DNA of 64,000 bases from an uncultured Chloroflexales bacterium (GTDB lineage: Bacteria > Chloroflexota > Chloroflexia > Chloroflexales > Chloroflexaceae): positions 37,639-101,638 of the forward strand of contig CAKZSI010000071.1 of NCBI GenBank assembly GCA_937918935.1, written 5' to 3'. Under the pieces are notes generated by a model. It did no database searches. It was given only the letters and a program-made list of their open reading frames with translations, and had not been told where the DNA came from. Positions 50,908 to 63,225 of this stretch are shown here, piece by piece. The first letter of the stretch is position 1, and each line of letters opens with the position of its first letter. The position numbers and the translations under genes are program-made.

Positions 50908-52230
50908 CTAGGGATAGATCCGGTACAGCATACGCGGGAAGGGAATGGCCTCGCGGATGTGCCGGGTGCCGGTGATCCAGCAGACGGCGCGTTCAATCCC
51001 CATGCCGAAGCCACTGTGCGGCACCGTGCCGTAACGCCGCAGGTCGAGGTACCACTGGTAGTCCTCAACCTTCAGCCCATACTCCCGAATGCGCCGTTCC
51101 AGCAACACCGGGTCGTGAATGCGCTGCGAGCCGCCGATGATCTCGCCGTAGCCCTCGGGGGCCAGCAGATCCGCGCACAGCGCCACCTCGGGACGCTCCG
51201 GGTCGGGTTGCATGTAGAAGGCCTTGATCGCCGCGGGAAAGCGTTCGACAAACACGGGCCGGTCGAAGCGCGAGGCGATCAGTTGCTCGTGGGGCGCGCC
51301 GAAATCCTCCCCCCACGGCAGCGGATCGGCGCCCTCCACCTCTCCCTGGTGGTCACCGATGATCCGCAGCGCCTCGTCGTAAGTGATCCGCGGGAAGGGC
51401 GGGACGCAGCGCTCCAGTGGCGCCGTGTCCCGCCCGAGCACCTTCAGGTCCTCGGCCCGTCGCTCCAGCACCCGCTGCACAATCGCGCTGACGAACCGTT
51501 CCTGCAACGCCAGGTTGTCGTCGTGCGTGGCAAAGGCCACCTCCGGCTCGATCATCCAGAACTCGGTCAGATGCCGCCGGGTTTTGCTCTTTTCCGCCCG
51601 GAAGGTGGGACCAAAACAGTAGACTTTGCCGAAGGCCATCATGCCTGCCTCGACGTAGAGCTGGCCCGTCTGCGCCAGGTAGGCTTTGCCCAGGTCGAAG
51701 TACTCGGTGGAAAAGAGGTTCGTGGTGCCCTCCGCAGCGGTCGCGGTGAGGATGGGGGTGTCGAAGCGCACGAACCCCTCGGCGTTCAGCCACTCCTGCG
51801 CCGCGGCGATCACTTCGGCACGCACCCGCAGCAGGGCATGCTGCTTCGCCGAGCGCACCCACAGGTGGCGATACTCCATCAGGAACTCGACCCCGTGCTC
51901 CTTCGGAGTGATCGGGTAGTCTGCGCTTGGACCGACGATCTCCAGATCCTCTACCGTCAGTTCGTAGCCGCCGGGGGCCCGCGTGTCGGCCCGCACTGTC
52001 CCGCTGATCCGCAGCGCCGTCTCCTGGGTCAATGCCTGCGCCCGCGCAAACACCGCCTCGCCCACCTGTGGTTTGAACACCACGCACTGCATTGTTCCGC
52101 TGCCATCGCGCAACTGTATGAAGATCAATTTGCCTTTCTCGGTTTTGTTGTACACCCAGCCCGCCAGGGTCACCCGCGCCCCCTCGAAGGCCCCGATGGC
52201 GGCAACAGAGGCGGTTGGCAGCAGAGACAT
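50908..52230 (-). CDS. asnS: Asparaginyl-tRNA synthetase
   Basis: 440 residues, class IIb. An N-terminal OB-fold anticodon-binding domain ([32 protein letters not shown]) precedes the catalytic core. Motif 2 is [21 protein letters not shown] and motif 3 is [28 protein letters not shown]. The segment [14 protein letters not shown] is characteristic of AsnRS rather than AspRS. ATG at 52230 follows GAGGAGCGTGCT. Confidence 0.96.
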   Translation of the reverse strand: MSLLPTASVAAIGAFEGARVTLAGWVYNKTEKGKLIFIQLRDGSGTMQCVVFKPQVGEAVFARAQALTQETALRISGTVRADTRAPGGYELTVEDLEIVGPSADYPITPKEHGVEFLMEYRHLWVRSAKQHALLRVRAEVIAAAQEWLNAEGFVRFDTPILTATAAEGTTNLFSTEYFDLGKAYLAQTGQLYVEAGMMAFGKVYCFGPTFRAEKSKTRRHLTEFWMIEPEVAFATHDDNLALQERFVSAIVQRVLERRAEDLKVLGRDTAPLERCVPPFPRITYDEALRIIGDHQGEVEGADPLPWGEDFGAPHEQLIASRFDRPVFVERFPAAIKAFYMQPDPERPEVALCADLLAPEGYGEIIGGSQRIHDPVLLERRIREYGLKVEDYQWYLDLRRYGTVPHSGFGMGIERAVCWITGTRHIREAIPFPRMLYRIYP

Positions 52231-52481
52231 AGCACGCTCCTCGATGGCATCTACACGCTTTTCTGCGTCAGTATGCCACGAGTTCCATACCCTGGCAAAT
52301 TGACAGCCCCCCGCTCATCCCTGATAATTTATGAATTATGGAGCTGTGCCATCATCGAATGACCTCCACCGCCACGGAGCTGCGAATTCGATATGTGGCA
52401 GGGGGAGGAATGGTCAGGCCGCAACGCCCGATGTTCGAATGTGTCCGGGGAACGTTGCAAACGCCCTTAACAAGCTGGACT

Positions 52482-52527
52482 TCACCTCTCCACCTCCACA
52501 GCTCTACATTCTCCACACATCGGTTAT
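52482..52527. repeat. Repeat arm A upstream of the M20 gene
   Basis: Contains ACCTCCACAGCTCTACATTC and TCCACACATCGGTTATG. It is roughly the inverse of arm B at 53802-53850. It lies in a 367-bp spacer (52231-52597) that holds no supported gene. Confidence 0.55.
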
Positions 52528-52597
52528 GAGAAGCGGTGCAGCAAGTGTCAGGCTGGACTGCTCAGGTCTGAACTACGCCTTAGTCTGCCAGGTGCTT

Positions 52598-53749
52598 ATG
52601 GAGATCCTGCGATGGCGCGATATACCCGCCGTGCGGCGCGCCCTGTCCGAACTGGCCGATTACCGGCCCGTGCTCGAAACTGCCATTGCCGTCCAGCAAG
52701 TGCCCGCGCCGACGTTCGATGAGGGCGAGCGCGCCGCGCTGGTGCTGGATCGCCTGCGGGCCCTGGGCTTGAGCGACGTTGACAGTGATGCGATTGGCAA
52801 TGTCTATGCCCGCCGTCCTGGTCGTGCATCCCGCCCCGCTGTGCTCATTTCGGCGCACCTGGATACGGTCTTTCCCCGCGAAACCGACCTGCGCCTGCGC
52901 TACGAAGGCGATCGGGTCTACGGACCCGGCCTCGGCGACAACAGCATCGGCGTGGCCGGTCTCATCCATCTCGCGCAGGCCCTGCAGCGCCACGATCTGC
53001 CCAATAGCGGCGATATCTGGTTCGTTGCCAATGTAGGTGAGGAGGGTCTCGGCGATCTGCGGGGGATCAGGGCTGCCGTCAACCGCCTCAGGGATCGCAT
53101 CGGCGCCGTTATCGTCCTCGAAGGCTGCGACTTCGGCACCCTCCACCATCAGGCCATCGGCGTGCGCCGCTATCGCATCGAGGTGAGCGCCCCCGGCGGG
53201 CACTCCTGGGGGAACTATGGCACCCCGAGCGCCATCCATGCCCTCGTGCGGCTTGCCGCGCGCATCATCGACATCCAGGTGCCCCGCACGCCCCGCACCA
53301 CCTACAATATCGGGGTCATCGAGGGCGGCACGTCGGTTAATTCAATCGCTGAGTCAGCCAGCATGCTCCTCGATATGCGCTCGGTCAGTGCTACTGCCCT
53401 CGACTACCTGCTCGCTCAGGTGGATCGTCTGGTCGCCGCTGCCGCTGGCGATCATCCCGATGTGCAGGTGCGCGTCCAGACGGTCGGCAATCGCCCTTCC
53501 GGCGCGATTGAGCGCGACCATCCGCTGGTGCAGGCGGCCGTGGCCGCGTTTCAGTCGGTGGGCGCGACGGTCAGTTTCCAGCAGAGCAGCACCGACGCGA
53601 ATATCCCCCTCAGCGAAGGTATTCCGTCGGTCTGCATCGGTCTGACCGATGGCGGCAATGCCCACCGCCACGATGAGTTCATTCAGCCGGCCAATCTCGG
53701 TCGCGGCATGCAGGCGCTGCTGCTCCTGGCGCTCGCCGCCTGCGCCTGA
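52598..53749 (+). CDS. M20-family metallopeptidase
   Basis: 383 residues from the ATG at 52598; the upstream frame runs through repeat DNA. Two-zinc amidohydrolase fold. Seen: first metal histidine H87 with D89 in ISAHLDTVFP, bridging aspartate in GPGLGDNSIGVAGL, the catalytic/ligand glutamates in ANVGEEGLGDL, a dimerisation-domain stretch GGHSWGNYGTPSAIHAL, and a C-terminal His ligand in NAHRHDEFI. The closest-looking groups are peptidase T-like dipeptidases and acetylornithine deacetylase-like proteins. The substrate is unknown. ATG follows CAGGTGCTT. Confidence 0.92.
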   Translation: MEILRWRDIPAVRRALSELADYRPVLETAIAVQQVPAPTFDEGERAALVLDRLRALGLSDVDSDAIGNVYARRPGRASRPAVLISAHLDTVFPRETDLRLRYEGDRVYGPGLGDNSIGVAGLIHLAQALQRHDLPNSGDIWFVANVGEEGLGDLRGIRAAVNRLRDRIGAVIVLEGCDFGTLHHQAIGVRRYRIEVSAPGGHSWGNYGTPSAIHALVRLAARIIDIQVPRTPRTTYNIGVIEGGTSVNSIAESASMLLDMRSVSATALDYLLAQVDRLVAAAAGDHPDVQVRVQTVGNRPSGAIERDHPLVQAAVAAFQSVGATVSFQQSSTDANIPLSEGIPSVCIGLTDGGNAHRHDEFIQPANLGRGMQALLLLALAACA

Positions 53750-53801
53750 TGGTTTGTGAGATTCTGGTTTCAAACCAGCCTGGCCGTCTGGCCGTTGCCT
53801 C

Positions 53802-53850
53802 CACAGACTGATGATGTGGAGGTGTAGAGCTGTGGAAGTGTCGAGGTGCA
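53802..53850. repeat. Repeat arm B downstream of the M20 gene
   Basis: TGTGGAGGTGTAGAGCTGTGG, truncated here to its core GTAGAGCTGTGG, is the inverse of arm A (CCACAGCTCTAC). Confidence 0.5.
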
Positions 53851-53892
53851 GCCTGACGGCAAGGCATGGTTCACCTCGGCTTGGCTGTCTGC

Positions 53893-53920
53893 TGCACACC
53901 TCCACAGATCAGTTATGTGA
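53893..53920. repeat. Repeat segment C (direct match to part of arm A)
   Basis: CCTCCACAGATCAGTTATG resembles TCTCCACACATCGGTTATG of arm A. It overlaps the last codons of the aldo/keto reductase gene. Confidence 0.4.
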
Positions 53921-54901
53921 ATGTGCTGAAACGCCCTGATCTGTAGCATGCCCTGGCCAGGCTAACACTTCCTCGATCGCTTCCAGCACCTCCGCACTCA
54001 GGGTGACCTCCGCTGCGCCGGCGTTGTCGTCAATCTGCTCGGGCCGCGTAGCCCCGATGATCACGCTGCTGACCTGTGGCTCCCGCAGCGCCCATGCGAG
54101 CGCCAGTTGCGCCCGCGAGATGCCCAACTGCTCCGCGATTGGCTTCAGGCGGCGCACCCGCTCCGCGTTCGCCGCGGTCAGGTAGCGCTCCCGCGCCCAG
54201 TCTTCGCGCCCAAAGCGCGTATCCGCCGGAACCCCGTCGTCGTACTTGCCAGTCAGCATCCCCATCGCCAGGGGTGACCAGACCACCAGGCCGATCCCCC
54301 GGGGGCGCGTCACCGGCGCGATCTCGCGCTCCACCCGCTCGCGCCAGAGCATGGAATACTGCGGCTGTTCCACCTTCGGCTTCGCCCAGCCATAGCGCTC
54401 ACAGATCGCGTGCGCTTCGACGATCTCGACCGCGCTCCACTCCGAGGTGCCCCAGTACAACACCTTGCCCATCCGCACCAGATCGTGCATCGCCTGCGCC
54501 GTTTCCTCAATCGGCGTTTCGGGATCGGGACGGTGACAGAAATAGATGTCCACATAGTCGGCGCCGAGCCGTCGCAGGCTCCTGTCAATGCTCTCGAAGA
54601 TGTGTTTGCGCGACAGTCCCCGGTCGTTCACGTCATCGCTCATGGGCCAGAAGACCTTGGTGGCGATCACCAGTGTGTGACGTGGGAATTGCCGCAGGAT
54701 CGCGCCCATCTGCGCCTCGGCTTCGCCTTTGCCGTAGATGTCGGCCAGGTCGAAGAAATTGATCCCCCGCTCGTAGGCTCGCTCGACCACGCGCCGCGCC
54801 ACCTCTGGTGCGACCTTGCCCTCGCCAAAGTTGATCCAGCCTCCCAGCGCCACGACGCTGACCTTTATCCCCGCGTCGCCCAGTCTGCGGTATTTCATCA
54901 T
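53909..54901 (-). CDS. Aldo/keto reductase
   Basis: 330 residues, NADPH-dependent TIM-barrel oxidoreductase. The catalytic tetrad is visible: D51 and Y56 in FFDLADIYG, K82 in VIATKVFW, H123 in YFCHRPD. Other family segments: RRLGDAGIKVSVVALGGWINFG, GKVLYWGTSEWSAVEI, VEQPQYSMLWR, GIGLVVWSPLAMGMLTGKY and the NADP-binding VSSVIIGATRPEQIDDN. It belongs to the large AKR group of potassium-channel-beta/YajO-like proteins; substrate unknown. The ATG ATG start follows GAGGGAGCAGCA. The 240-bp spacer to the next gene holds nothing recognisable. Confidence 0.95.
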   Translation of the reverse strand: MMKYRRLGDAGIKVSVVALGGWINFGEGKVAPEVARRVVERAYERGINFFDLADIYGKGEAEAQMGAILRQFPRHTLVIATKVFWPMSDDVNDRGLSRKHIFESIDRSLRRLGADYVDIYFCHRPDPETPIEETAQAMHDLVRMGKVLYWGTSEWSAVEIVEAHAICERYGWAKPKVEQPQYSMLWRERVEREIAPVTRPRGIGLVVWSPLAMGMLTGKYDDGVPADTRFGREDWARERYLTAANAERVRRLKPIAEQLGISRAQLALAWALREPQVSSVIIGATRPEQIDDNAGAAEVTLSAEVLEAIEEVLAWPGHATDQGVSAHSHN

Positions 54902-55141
54902 TGCTGCTCCCTCTGATATAGTGAAACCACAGCGCCACTCTCTCTGCCGGGGATGGTACGACCCGTGCGACTGCGCCGCGAATGGACAAGATGAGCAAGA
55001 GAGCCTGGCAAGCTATGCCCTCCTGGACCATCCTGGTTGGAGCGATACGCAAACCGGAACGCCCGTCAGCCATACCAGCGTCTCTGGAGGCCGATACCGT
55101 TCCAGGAGACCTGTTCGGCCAATCTACAATCTGCAATCACC

Positions 55142-56494
55142 CTATGCTTTCCACTCGCCCAACCGGGGACGGTACCCGCCGCGCCCGTCGGGTTCCAGAA
55201 GCACATAGGTGTAGGTCGCCGTGTAGTTCGCTTCGTCGGCGATCTCCGCCCAGGTATAGCTCCGCCGCTGCTCGTCCTTGAGATGCAGGGTCCAGGTTCC
55301 GCTGTTGAAGTAGTACCCCTCTCGCCCGTCGCTCAAGATAAGCGGGTCGGCCAGGCCGTCGAGCGGGCCGTGCGTATGTCCCATCACCACGGCGCCTATA
55401 CGCGGGTCCTCCTCCAGCACGGCCCGGGCCGCGTTGTGGAAGGCGTCGCCGCCTCTCCCTCCAAGCACGACCTCGCCCCTGGTGGTGATCTCTGCCTCAT
55501 CGAGGGTCAGTTGTGGCGCCGCACCGCTCAGAGCCAGCGCCACTTCTCCGGTTCCCGCTCCGTACACGGTGCGCTCAAACTCCTCTCGAAACGCCCGCTC
55601 GGCGATCCGCATTTCGAGCACCTCTCGCAGATCGGGATCGGCCAGCGCGCCCACGATCGCCTCGGCGTCCGGCGCGGCGCCCGCGTCCAGTTCGATCCCG
55701 CCCAGGAGCGGCGGCAGCCCGCTGGTGAGCAGGAAGCGCGCCACCAGGCCCAGCGCCGTGGCAGTGAAAATCGGGTCGTGCCGGAGCCCCAGTTTCACCA
55801 CGCGCAGGATGGGCTTCACGTTGTCGATGAACCAGCGCTCCTGCTCCAGTTGGTTGTAGACTTTGTCCACGAATAGCGTTCCCCAGCAGCGCTTCAGCCG
55901 GCGCACTCCCATCCGGTCAACGCCGAAGGGGTGCTCCATGCGCTCCCCGAAGCGGTTGGCCCGGTCATGCTCGTGCCCGTGTTCGATATGGACGCACCCG
56001 CGCGGCCCTTCACCCACGGTGTAGGCGTAGCGTACCCGGCGCAGATCGCCCGCCGCGCCGGGAGGGTAGATTGCATCGAACATCCGTGCCCACACCCCCG
56101 GCCACAACAGGTCAATGTCATGGTTCCCGGCGATGATGGTGATCGAGTTGCCCTCGACCATGAAGCGCCGCAGGGCCGCGAACACCTCCGGGTGGCCTGA
56201 GGCGACATCCGGCGATCGCCCCAGGATCACGTCGGTACGACGGATGGACTCGGCCTCAGTGCTGCCCAGATCGTCCTCAGGCGAAGTCAGGCCGATCTCG
56301 GGCAATGTCTGACAATACTCGAGAAAATCGCCCGCGATGACCAGTTCCACCGGCCTGCCGGTCGTGCCGATCGTGTCCAGAAACCGAGCGAAGTCAGCAT
56401 CGGCGTCAAAATCTTCCAGCGGGTCAGCCTCACCGTTGGGCAGCCAGCCCGGCCCCAGGTGCAGATCGCTCACCACGTACACCAGACGCTCCAT
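55142..56494 (-). CDS. Metallophosphoesterase (calcineurin-like)
   Basis: 450 residues from the ATG at 56494 (AAGGAGCACCGTCT upstream). All calcineurin-like motifs are present: VSDLHLG (D10, H12), VIAGDFLEYCQ, IIAGNHDIDLLWPG, HIEHGHEHDRANRFG and GAVVMGHTHGPLDGL. The core is about 250 residues; here a helical insertion (about 210-320) and a C-terminal beta region (YYFNSGTWTLHLKDEQ) enlarge it. The large insertion resembles UDP-2,3-diacylglucosamine hydrolase-like or other membrane-associated phosphoesterases only loosely. The substrate is unknown. It is divergent from the GH31 gene. Confidence 0.9.
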   Translation of the reverse strand: MERLVYVVSDLHLGPGWLPNGEADPLEDFDADADFARFLDTIGTTGRPVELVIAGDFLEYCQTLPEIGLTSPEDDLGSTEAESIRRTDVILGRSPDVASGHPEVFAALRRFMVEGNSITIIAGNHDIDLLWPGVWARMFDAIYPPGAAGDLRRVRYAYTVGEGPRGCVHIEHGHEHDRANRFGERMEHPFGVDRMGVRRLKRCWGTLFVDKVYNQLEQERWFIDNVKPILRVVKLGLRHDPIFTATALGLVARFLLTSGLPPLLGGIELDAGAAPDAEAIVGALADPDLREVLEMRIAERAFREEFERTVYGAGTGEVALALSGAAPQLTLDEAEITTRGEVVLGGRGGDAFHNAARAVLEEDPRIGAVVMGHTHGPLDGLADPLILSDGREGYYFNSGTWTLHLKDEQRRSYTWAEIADEANYTATYTYVLLEPDGRGGYRPRLGEWKA

Positions 56495-56611
56495 AGACGG
56501 TGCTCCTTGCCGCGACTCCACAGGCTTCCGTTCCGCGGTATCATAGCATGCCGTGCATCACCAGGCGCGCTTAACCACCCGCACCACGATGTTTCTACCC
56601 GGTGGGAGGAT

Positions 56612-56633
56612 CTGGGAGGGCGCAGCCCTCGCA
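56612..56633. repeat. GGGAGGGC/GCCCTCCC-family palindrome
   Basis: CTGGGAGGGC-GCA-GCCCTCGCAG in the 360-bp spacer between the metallophosphoesterase and GH31 genes. The spacer also has a degenerate GGGGAACGCGGGCTTTCCC at about 56691-56710. No gene is supported there. Confidence 0.6.
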
Positions 56634-56752
56634 GAAAAATACCTTTGTTGATGGGACCTGTGCGGTCGCCGACACGGACAGAGGGAGGGTTGGGGAACGC
56701 GGGCTTTCCCGCCGCCCCTGCCCGGGGGCCGGGAGCGTTGCGCCCTCGCAGG

Positions 56753-56790
56753 TTAATCCACAACGATGGCGGCACGAGCGCCGCGAGCCA
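56753..56790. repeat. 38-bp repeat, copy B
   Basis: Same orientation as copy A (37976-38013). The shared core is CAACGATGGCGGCACGAGCG followed by CCGCGAGCC. Confidence 0.75.
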
Positions 56791-56854
56791 CACGGCTCAG
56801 TGTCCTCAGTGGATCGAGCATTCCGGTCAGTGCTCTAGAAAGGGTTTCGCATCC

Positions 56855-59800
56855 GTGTCCACCCAGGAGTTTTTTGCCCGTGTGGGCCTGCGCGGTGAAC
56901 CGCTCGCCGATCCGTCTGCCAGCGTCGTTCATGGCGAGACGCGCTTTACCGTCCTCACTCCGCGCCTGATCCGGATCGAGTGGGCGCCCAACGGCGCCTT
57001 CGATGACCGCGCGACGTATGCCTTTCCCACCCGGCGTGCCCCGGCGCCCCCCTTCCACCGCGCGCTATCCGGCGAGACCCTGACCCTCGACACCGGGGCG
57101 CTCCGCCTCCAGCGGATCGGGCTGCGCGGGCCGCATAGCGCCGCCAATCTCAGCCTGGAACTGCCGGTCGCCGGCAACCTTGCTCGCTGGACCCCCGGCA
57201 CGCCTGATCCGCTCAACCTCCGCGGCGCCCGGCGCACCCTCGATGGCTGTCACGGGCAGGCGGCCATCGAGCCGGGCTTGCTCTCCCGCTCTGGCTGGGC
57301 GCTGCACGATGATAGCGCCGCCCCCCGTTTCGATCCCCAGACCGGCTGGGTCCAACCCTGCCTCGATCCGCCCCGCCAGGACTGGTACTTCTTCGGCTAC
57401 GGCCACGACTTTCGGAGCGCGCTGGCCGAGTACGCTCGCTTCGGCGGTTCCGTGCCACTCGTTCCCCGCTGGGCGCTGGGCGCCTGGTGGTCACGCTACT
57501 ATGCCTACAGTGAGCGCGAGTTGCGCGACCTGGTCGCCGCCTTTGCCGCCCACGACTTCCCCCTCGATGTGCTGGTGATTGATATGGACTGGCACACGCC
57601 CCGGGGTTGGACGGGCTACACCTGGAACCGCGACCTGTTTCCCGACCCGCCCGCCTTTCTTGCCTGGCTCCACGATCAGGGGTTGCGCGTGACCCTCAAT
57701 CTGCATCCTGCCGATGGGGTGCGGCCCCACGAAGACGCCTATCCGGCCTTCGCCGCGGCGCTGGAGGTTGATCCTGGCCAGGGCGTGCCCTTTCGCATTG
57801 GTGACCCGCGTTTCACCCGCGCCTACTTCCATCTCCTGCACCATCCCCTCGAAGATCAGGGCGTCGATTTCTGGTGGATGGATTGGCAGCAGGGAAACAC
57901 ATGCGAGATTCCCGGACTCGACCCGCTGCCCTGGCTCAATCATCTCCATTTTAGCGACATGCGGCGCCGCGCCGACCGACGGCCCATCCTCCTCTCACGC
58001 TGGGGCGGGCTGGGCAACCATCGCTACCCGGTCGGCTTTTCCGGCGACACCTATGCGACCTGGGCGGCCCTGCGCTTCCAGCCGCACTTCACTGCCAGCG
58101 CCGCCAATGTGCTCTATGGGTGGTGGAGCCACGACATCGGCGGTCATTTCGACGCCGCTGAGCCGGAACTCTACACCCGCTGGGTGCAGTTCGGGGCCTT
58201 CAGCCCGATCCTGCGTCTTCACTTCACCAACGATCCGGCTGCCGAACGCCGTCCCTGGGCCTTTCCGCCCGCCGCCCGCGACGCTGCCCGTGCGGCCTTC
58301 CAGGCGCGCTACGCCCTGCTACCCTACCTCTACACCCTGGCGCGCATCCACACCGACACCGGTCTGGCCCCCTGCCGTCCGCTCTACTACGAATGGCCCG
58401 AAGCCGAGTCCGCCTACGTCGCCCGCGAGCAGTTCGCCCTCGGCGACCAACTGATCGTTGCCCCGATTGTGCATCCCTCCGACCCTTCAACCGGCCTGGC
58501 CCACGCCGATGTCTGGGTTCCGCCGGGCGAGTGGATCGAGCGCGCCTCCGGCGAACTGCTCCGTGGCCCGGCCTGGGTGCGCCTGGTGGGCGATCTCCAC
58601 GCCATTCCCCAGCTCGTGCGCGCCGGCGGCATACTGCCCCTGGCCCCCGTGACCCCTCGCAGCCACCAGCAGGGAAACGACCGGCTGATCCTGGCGATCT
58701 TCCCCGGAGAGCACGGGGCGCTGCGCCTGTACGAAGATGCTGGCGAGGGCGAAGCCTATCGCCATGGCGAGTATGAGTGGACACTGATCGAGACTCGTTC
58801 CACTGATGGGGGCCGGACCATCGCGGTTTCGATTGGCCCGGTCGAGGGTCATTGCCCGGCTCTGCCGTCCGAGCGGGCCATCACCGTGCGTTTCGAACAT
58901 TGCCGCCCGCCGGCCCGCGTGTTGCTCGATGATGCGGAGCACCCCGGCTGGCGCTACGATGTCGCGACCCAGACGGTCATTGTTGAGATCCCCAACCGGC
59001 CCAGAACCGTTCCTGTCTCTCTCGTCATTCAGAACGAGACGTCGCTCACCTGCCCTGGCGACGAGCGCAACGCCGCCCTGCGCCTGGACGACGCCCGGCG
59101 GCTGCTCCAACTTCCCGGCGCCGACAGCCAGACCCTGTTCGCCGCCGCCCTCGCCGGCAACACCGTCGCGCAGTGTCACGCCCTGGCGCGCCTCGGCGGG
59201 CCATTCGCTCGCGTCTTTGAGCACACCACCCCCGAAGATGCCATCCGCACCCTCGGTACTCTACTTGTCGCCGCGCCCCGCGACAGCACCCCCGTGCGTG
59301 TCACCGGCCACTGGCGCCTCCGCTCCCCCGCGGGCATCACGGAGATCCCCTGTGACCTCGGCGACCTCTACGCCGACACCATCGTCGAGGCCCCCTTTGC
59401 CTGGGACGGCTCACCCGCCACCTGCCGCTGGTCACTGGATCTGCGGCTCCACTGGCGCGGCCACGACATTGCCCATCACGTTACCTCGGCGACCTTCTTT
59501 CCCGCCATCGGCGCCTGGCGCACCCTCGCTGCACCGGCGAACATGCCCCTGGGCCTCGACAGGCTGCTCGACCCTTTCGGGGCCCCTCGACGGGAATTGC
59601 CCTGGGATCATCACCCGTCCGCCCTGGCCGGCCATGCACTACGGAGTCTTACCGAACCTTTTTCCGTACCCCTCAGCCAGTATGCCCGCGCCAGGCGTGA
59701 TGCCGCTCAAATTGGCTATGCCGTGGCTGAACTCAACGTCCAGAATCCGCTTGAGGCGTGCATTGCCTACCAGTCGCCCCGGCCGGTGCGTGTCTGGCTC

Positions 59801-60034
59801 AACGGCGTCGAACTGGCGACCGAGAGCTTCGCCCCCTGCGCCATCAACAGGGTCAATCTCCACTGGTCACGCACCGTTTCCACCACGCTCCGTCCAGGAA
59901 TGCATGTGCTCCTTATCGCCAGCGATCGCCCTGCCGGCGAAGATCCCTGGTTCTGGTTCCTGCACGTTGCCATTCTCGGACCCGACGGCCTACCCGCGCC
60001 AGAGGTTGCGGTCATGACACCCGCGGTTCCGTAG
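56855..60034 (+). CDS. Glycoside hydrolase family 31 protein with extra C-terminal domain
   Basis: 1059 residues from the GTG at 56855 (AAAGGG upstream); the frame above it crosses repeats. GH31 alpha-glucosidase/alpha-xylosidase fold: VPRWALGAWWSRYYAYSERELRDLVAAF, VIDMDWH, the nucleophile D343 in FWWMDWQQG, RPILLSRWGGLGNHRYPVGFSGDTYATW with acid/base D398, and WWSHDIGGHF. A proximal C-terminal beta domain (AIPQLVRAGGILPLAP) ends near residue 650. Another 350 residues with beta-rich segments and a D-H-H-P-S-A-L type loop follow, not typical of GH31. No signal peptide, so likely cytoplasmic. Starch, isomaltose-like or xyloglucan-derived substrates are possible. Confidence 0.9.
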   Translation: MSTQEFFARVGLRGEPLADPSASVVHGETRFTVLTPRLIRIEWAPNGAFDDRATYAFPTRRAPAPPFHRALSGETLTLDTGALRLQRIGLRGPHSAANLSLELPVAGNLARWTPGTPDPLNLRGARRTLDGCHGQAAIEPGLLSRSGWALHDDSAAPRFDPQTGWVQPCLDPPRQDWYFFGYGHDFRSALAEYARFGGSVPLVPRWALGAWWSRYYAYSERELRDLVAAFAAHDFPLDVLVIDMDWHTPRGWTGYTWNRDLFPDPPAFLAWLHDQGLRVTLNLHPADGVRPHEDAYPAFAAALEVDPGQGVPFRIGDPRFTRAYFHLLHHPLEDQGVDFWWMDWQQGNTCEIPGLDPLPWLNHLHFSDMRRRADRRPILLSRWGGLGNHRYPVGFSGDTYATWAALRFQPHFTASAANVLYGWWSHDIGGHFDAAEPELYTRWVQFGAFSPILRLHFTNDPAAERRPWAFPPAARDAARAAFQARYALLPYLYTLARIHTDTGLAPCRPLYYEWPEAESAYVAREQFALGDQLIVAPIVHPSDPSTGLAHADVWVPPGEWIERASGELLRGPAWVRLVGDLHAIPQLVRAGGILPLAPVTPRSHQQGNDRLILAIFPGEHGALRLYEDAGEGEAYRHGEYEWTLIETRSTDGGRTIAVSIGPVEGHCPALPSERAITVRFEHCRPPARVLLDDAEHPGWRYDVATQTVIVEIPNRPRTVPVSLVIQNETSLTCPGDERNAALRLDDARRLLQLPGADSQTLFAAALAGNTVAQCHALARLGGPFARVFEHTTPEDAIRTLGTLLVAAPRDSTPVRVTGHWRLRSPAGITEIPCDLGDLYADTIVEAPFAWDGSPATCRWSLDLRLHWRGHDIAHHVTSATFFPAIGAWRTLAAPANMPLGLDRLLDPFGAPRRELPWDHHPSALAGHALRSLTEPFSVPLSQYARARRDAAQIGYAVAELNVQNPLEACIAYQSPRPVRVWLNGVELATESFAPCAINRVNLHWSRTVSTTLRPGMHVLLIASDRPAGEDPWFWFLHVAILGPDGLPAPEVAVMTPAVP

Positions 60035-60206
60035 CCATAGGTAGCGCCATTCTATCGGGTACCGCTGGAACGCAGCCCGGAGAGCGGCATTCCGCGACAA
60101 CCGGGGTGCAGCGCGCCTCGCCAGAGGGACATTGCGTCAACTACGCCCCTCGCATATACTGCGAGGGCGTAGCCCTCCATCGGTACGCCCCCGGCGGCTG
60201 AGAGAG

Positions 60207-60234
60207 GGTCTGGGAGGGCGCCTCCCTCCCGGGA
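60207..60234. repeat. GGGAGGGC/GCCCTCCC-family palindrome
   Basis: GTCTGGGAGGG-CGCCT-CCCTCCCGGGA in the 269-bp spacer between the two glycosidase genes. Confidence 0.6.
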
Positions 60235-60303
60235 AAACGCTGTTTCAGACTCTCGTCATGCCGGGTAGCCGCACGAGTAGCTGATATGAAGGACAGACAA
60301 GCA

Positions 60304-63051
<2,748 letters not shown>

Positions 63052-63070
63052 TCCATTCCCGAGAGGAGGC

Positions 63071-63094
63071 TATGGGAGGGCATGCCCTCCCAGG
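63071..63094. repeat. GGGAGGGC/GCCCTCCC-family palindrome
   Basis: ATGGGAGGGC-AT-GCCCTCCCAGG, just 3' of the GH63-like gene; a possible terminator. Confidence 0.65.
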
Positions 63095-63131
63095 AACCCT
63101 TCTGAGGTGAAAACGGGCCGTGCCAGAAAGG

Positions 63132-63158
63132 GTGTGGGAGGCTTGCCCCTCCCACACC
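63132..63158. repeat. Second palindrome 3' of the GH63-like gene
   Basis: GTGTGGGAGG-CTTGCC-CCTCCCACAC, followed by CCTTTGACC. Confidence 0.65.
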
Positions 63159-63225
63159 CTTTGACCCTGTTGGTGTGCGACGCAGCCGTGTGGCCGAATG
63201 AGGTGGAAGAGCGGCGCAACCCTCC

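Noticed and set aside
50848..52362. 504-codon plus frame opposite asnS
   Set aside because: It is a shadow frame of AsnRS with no motifs of its own.
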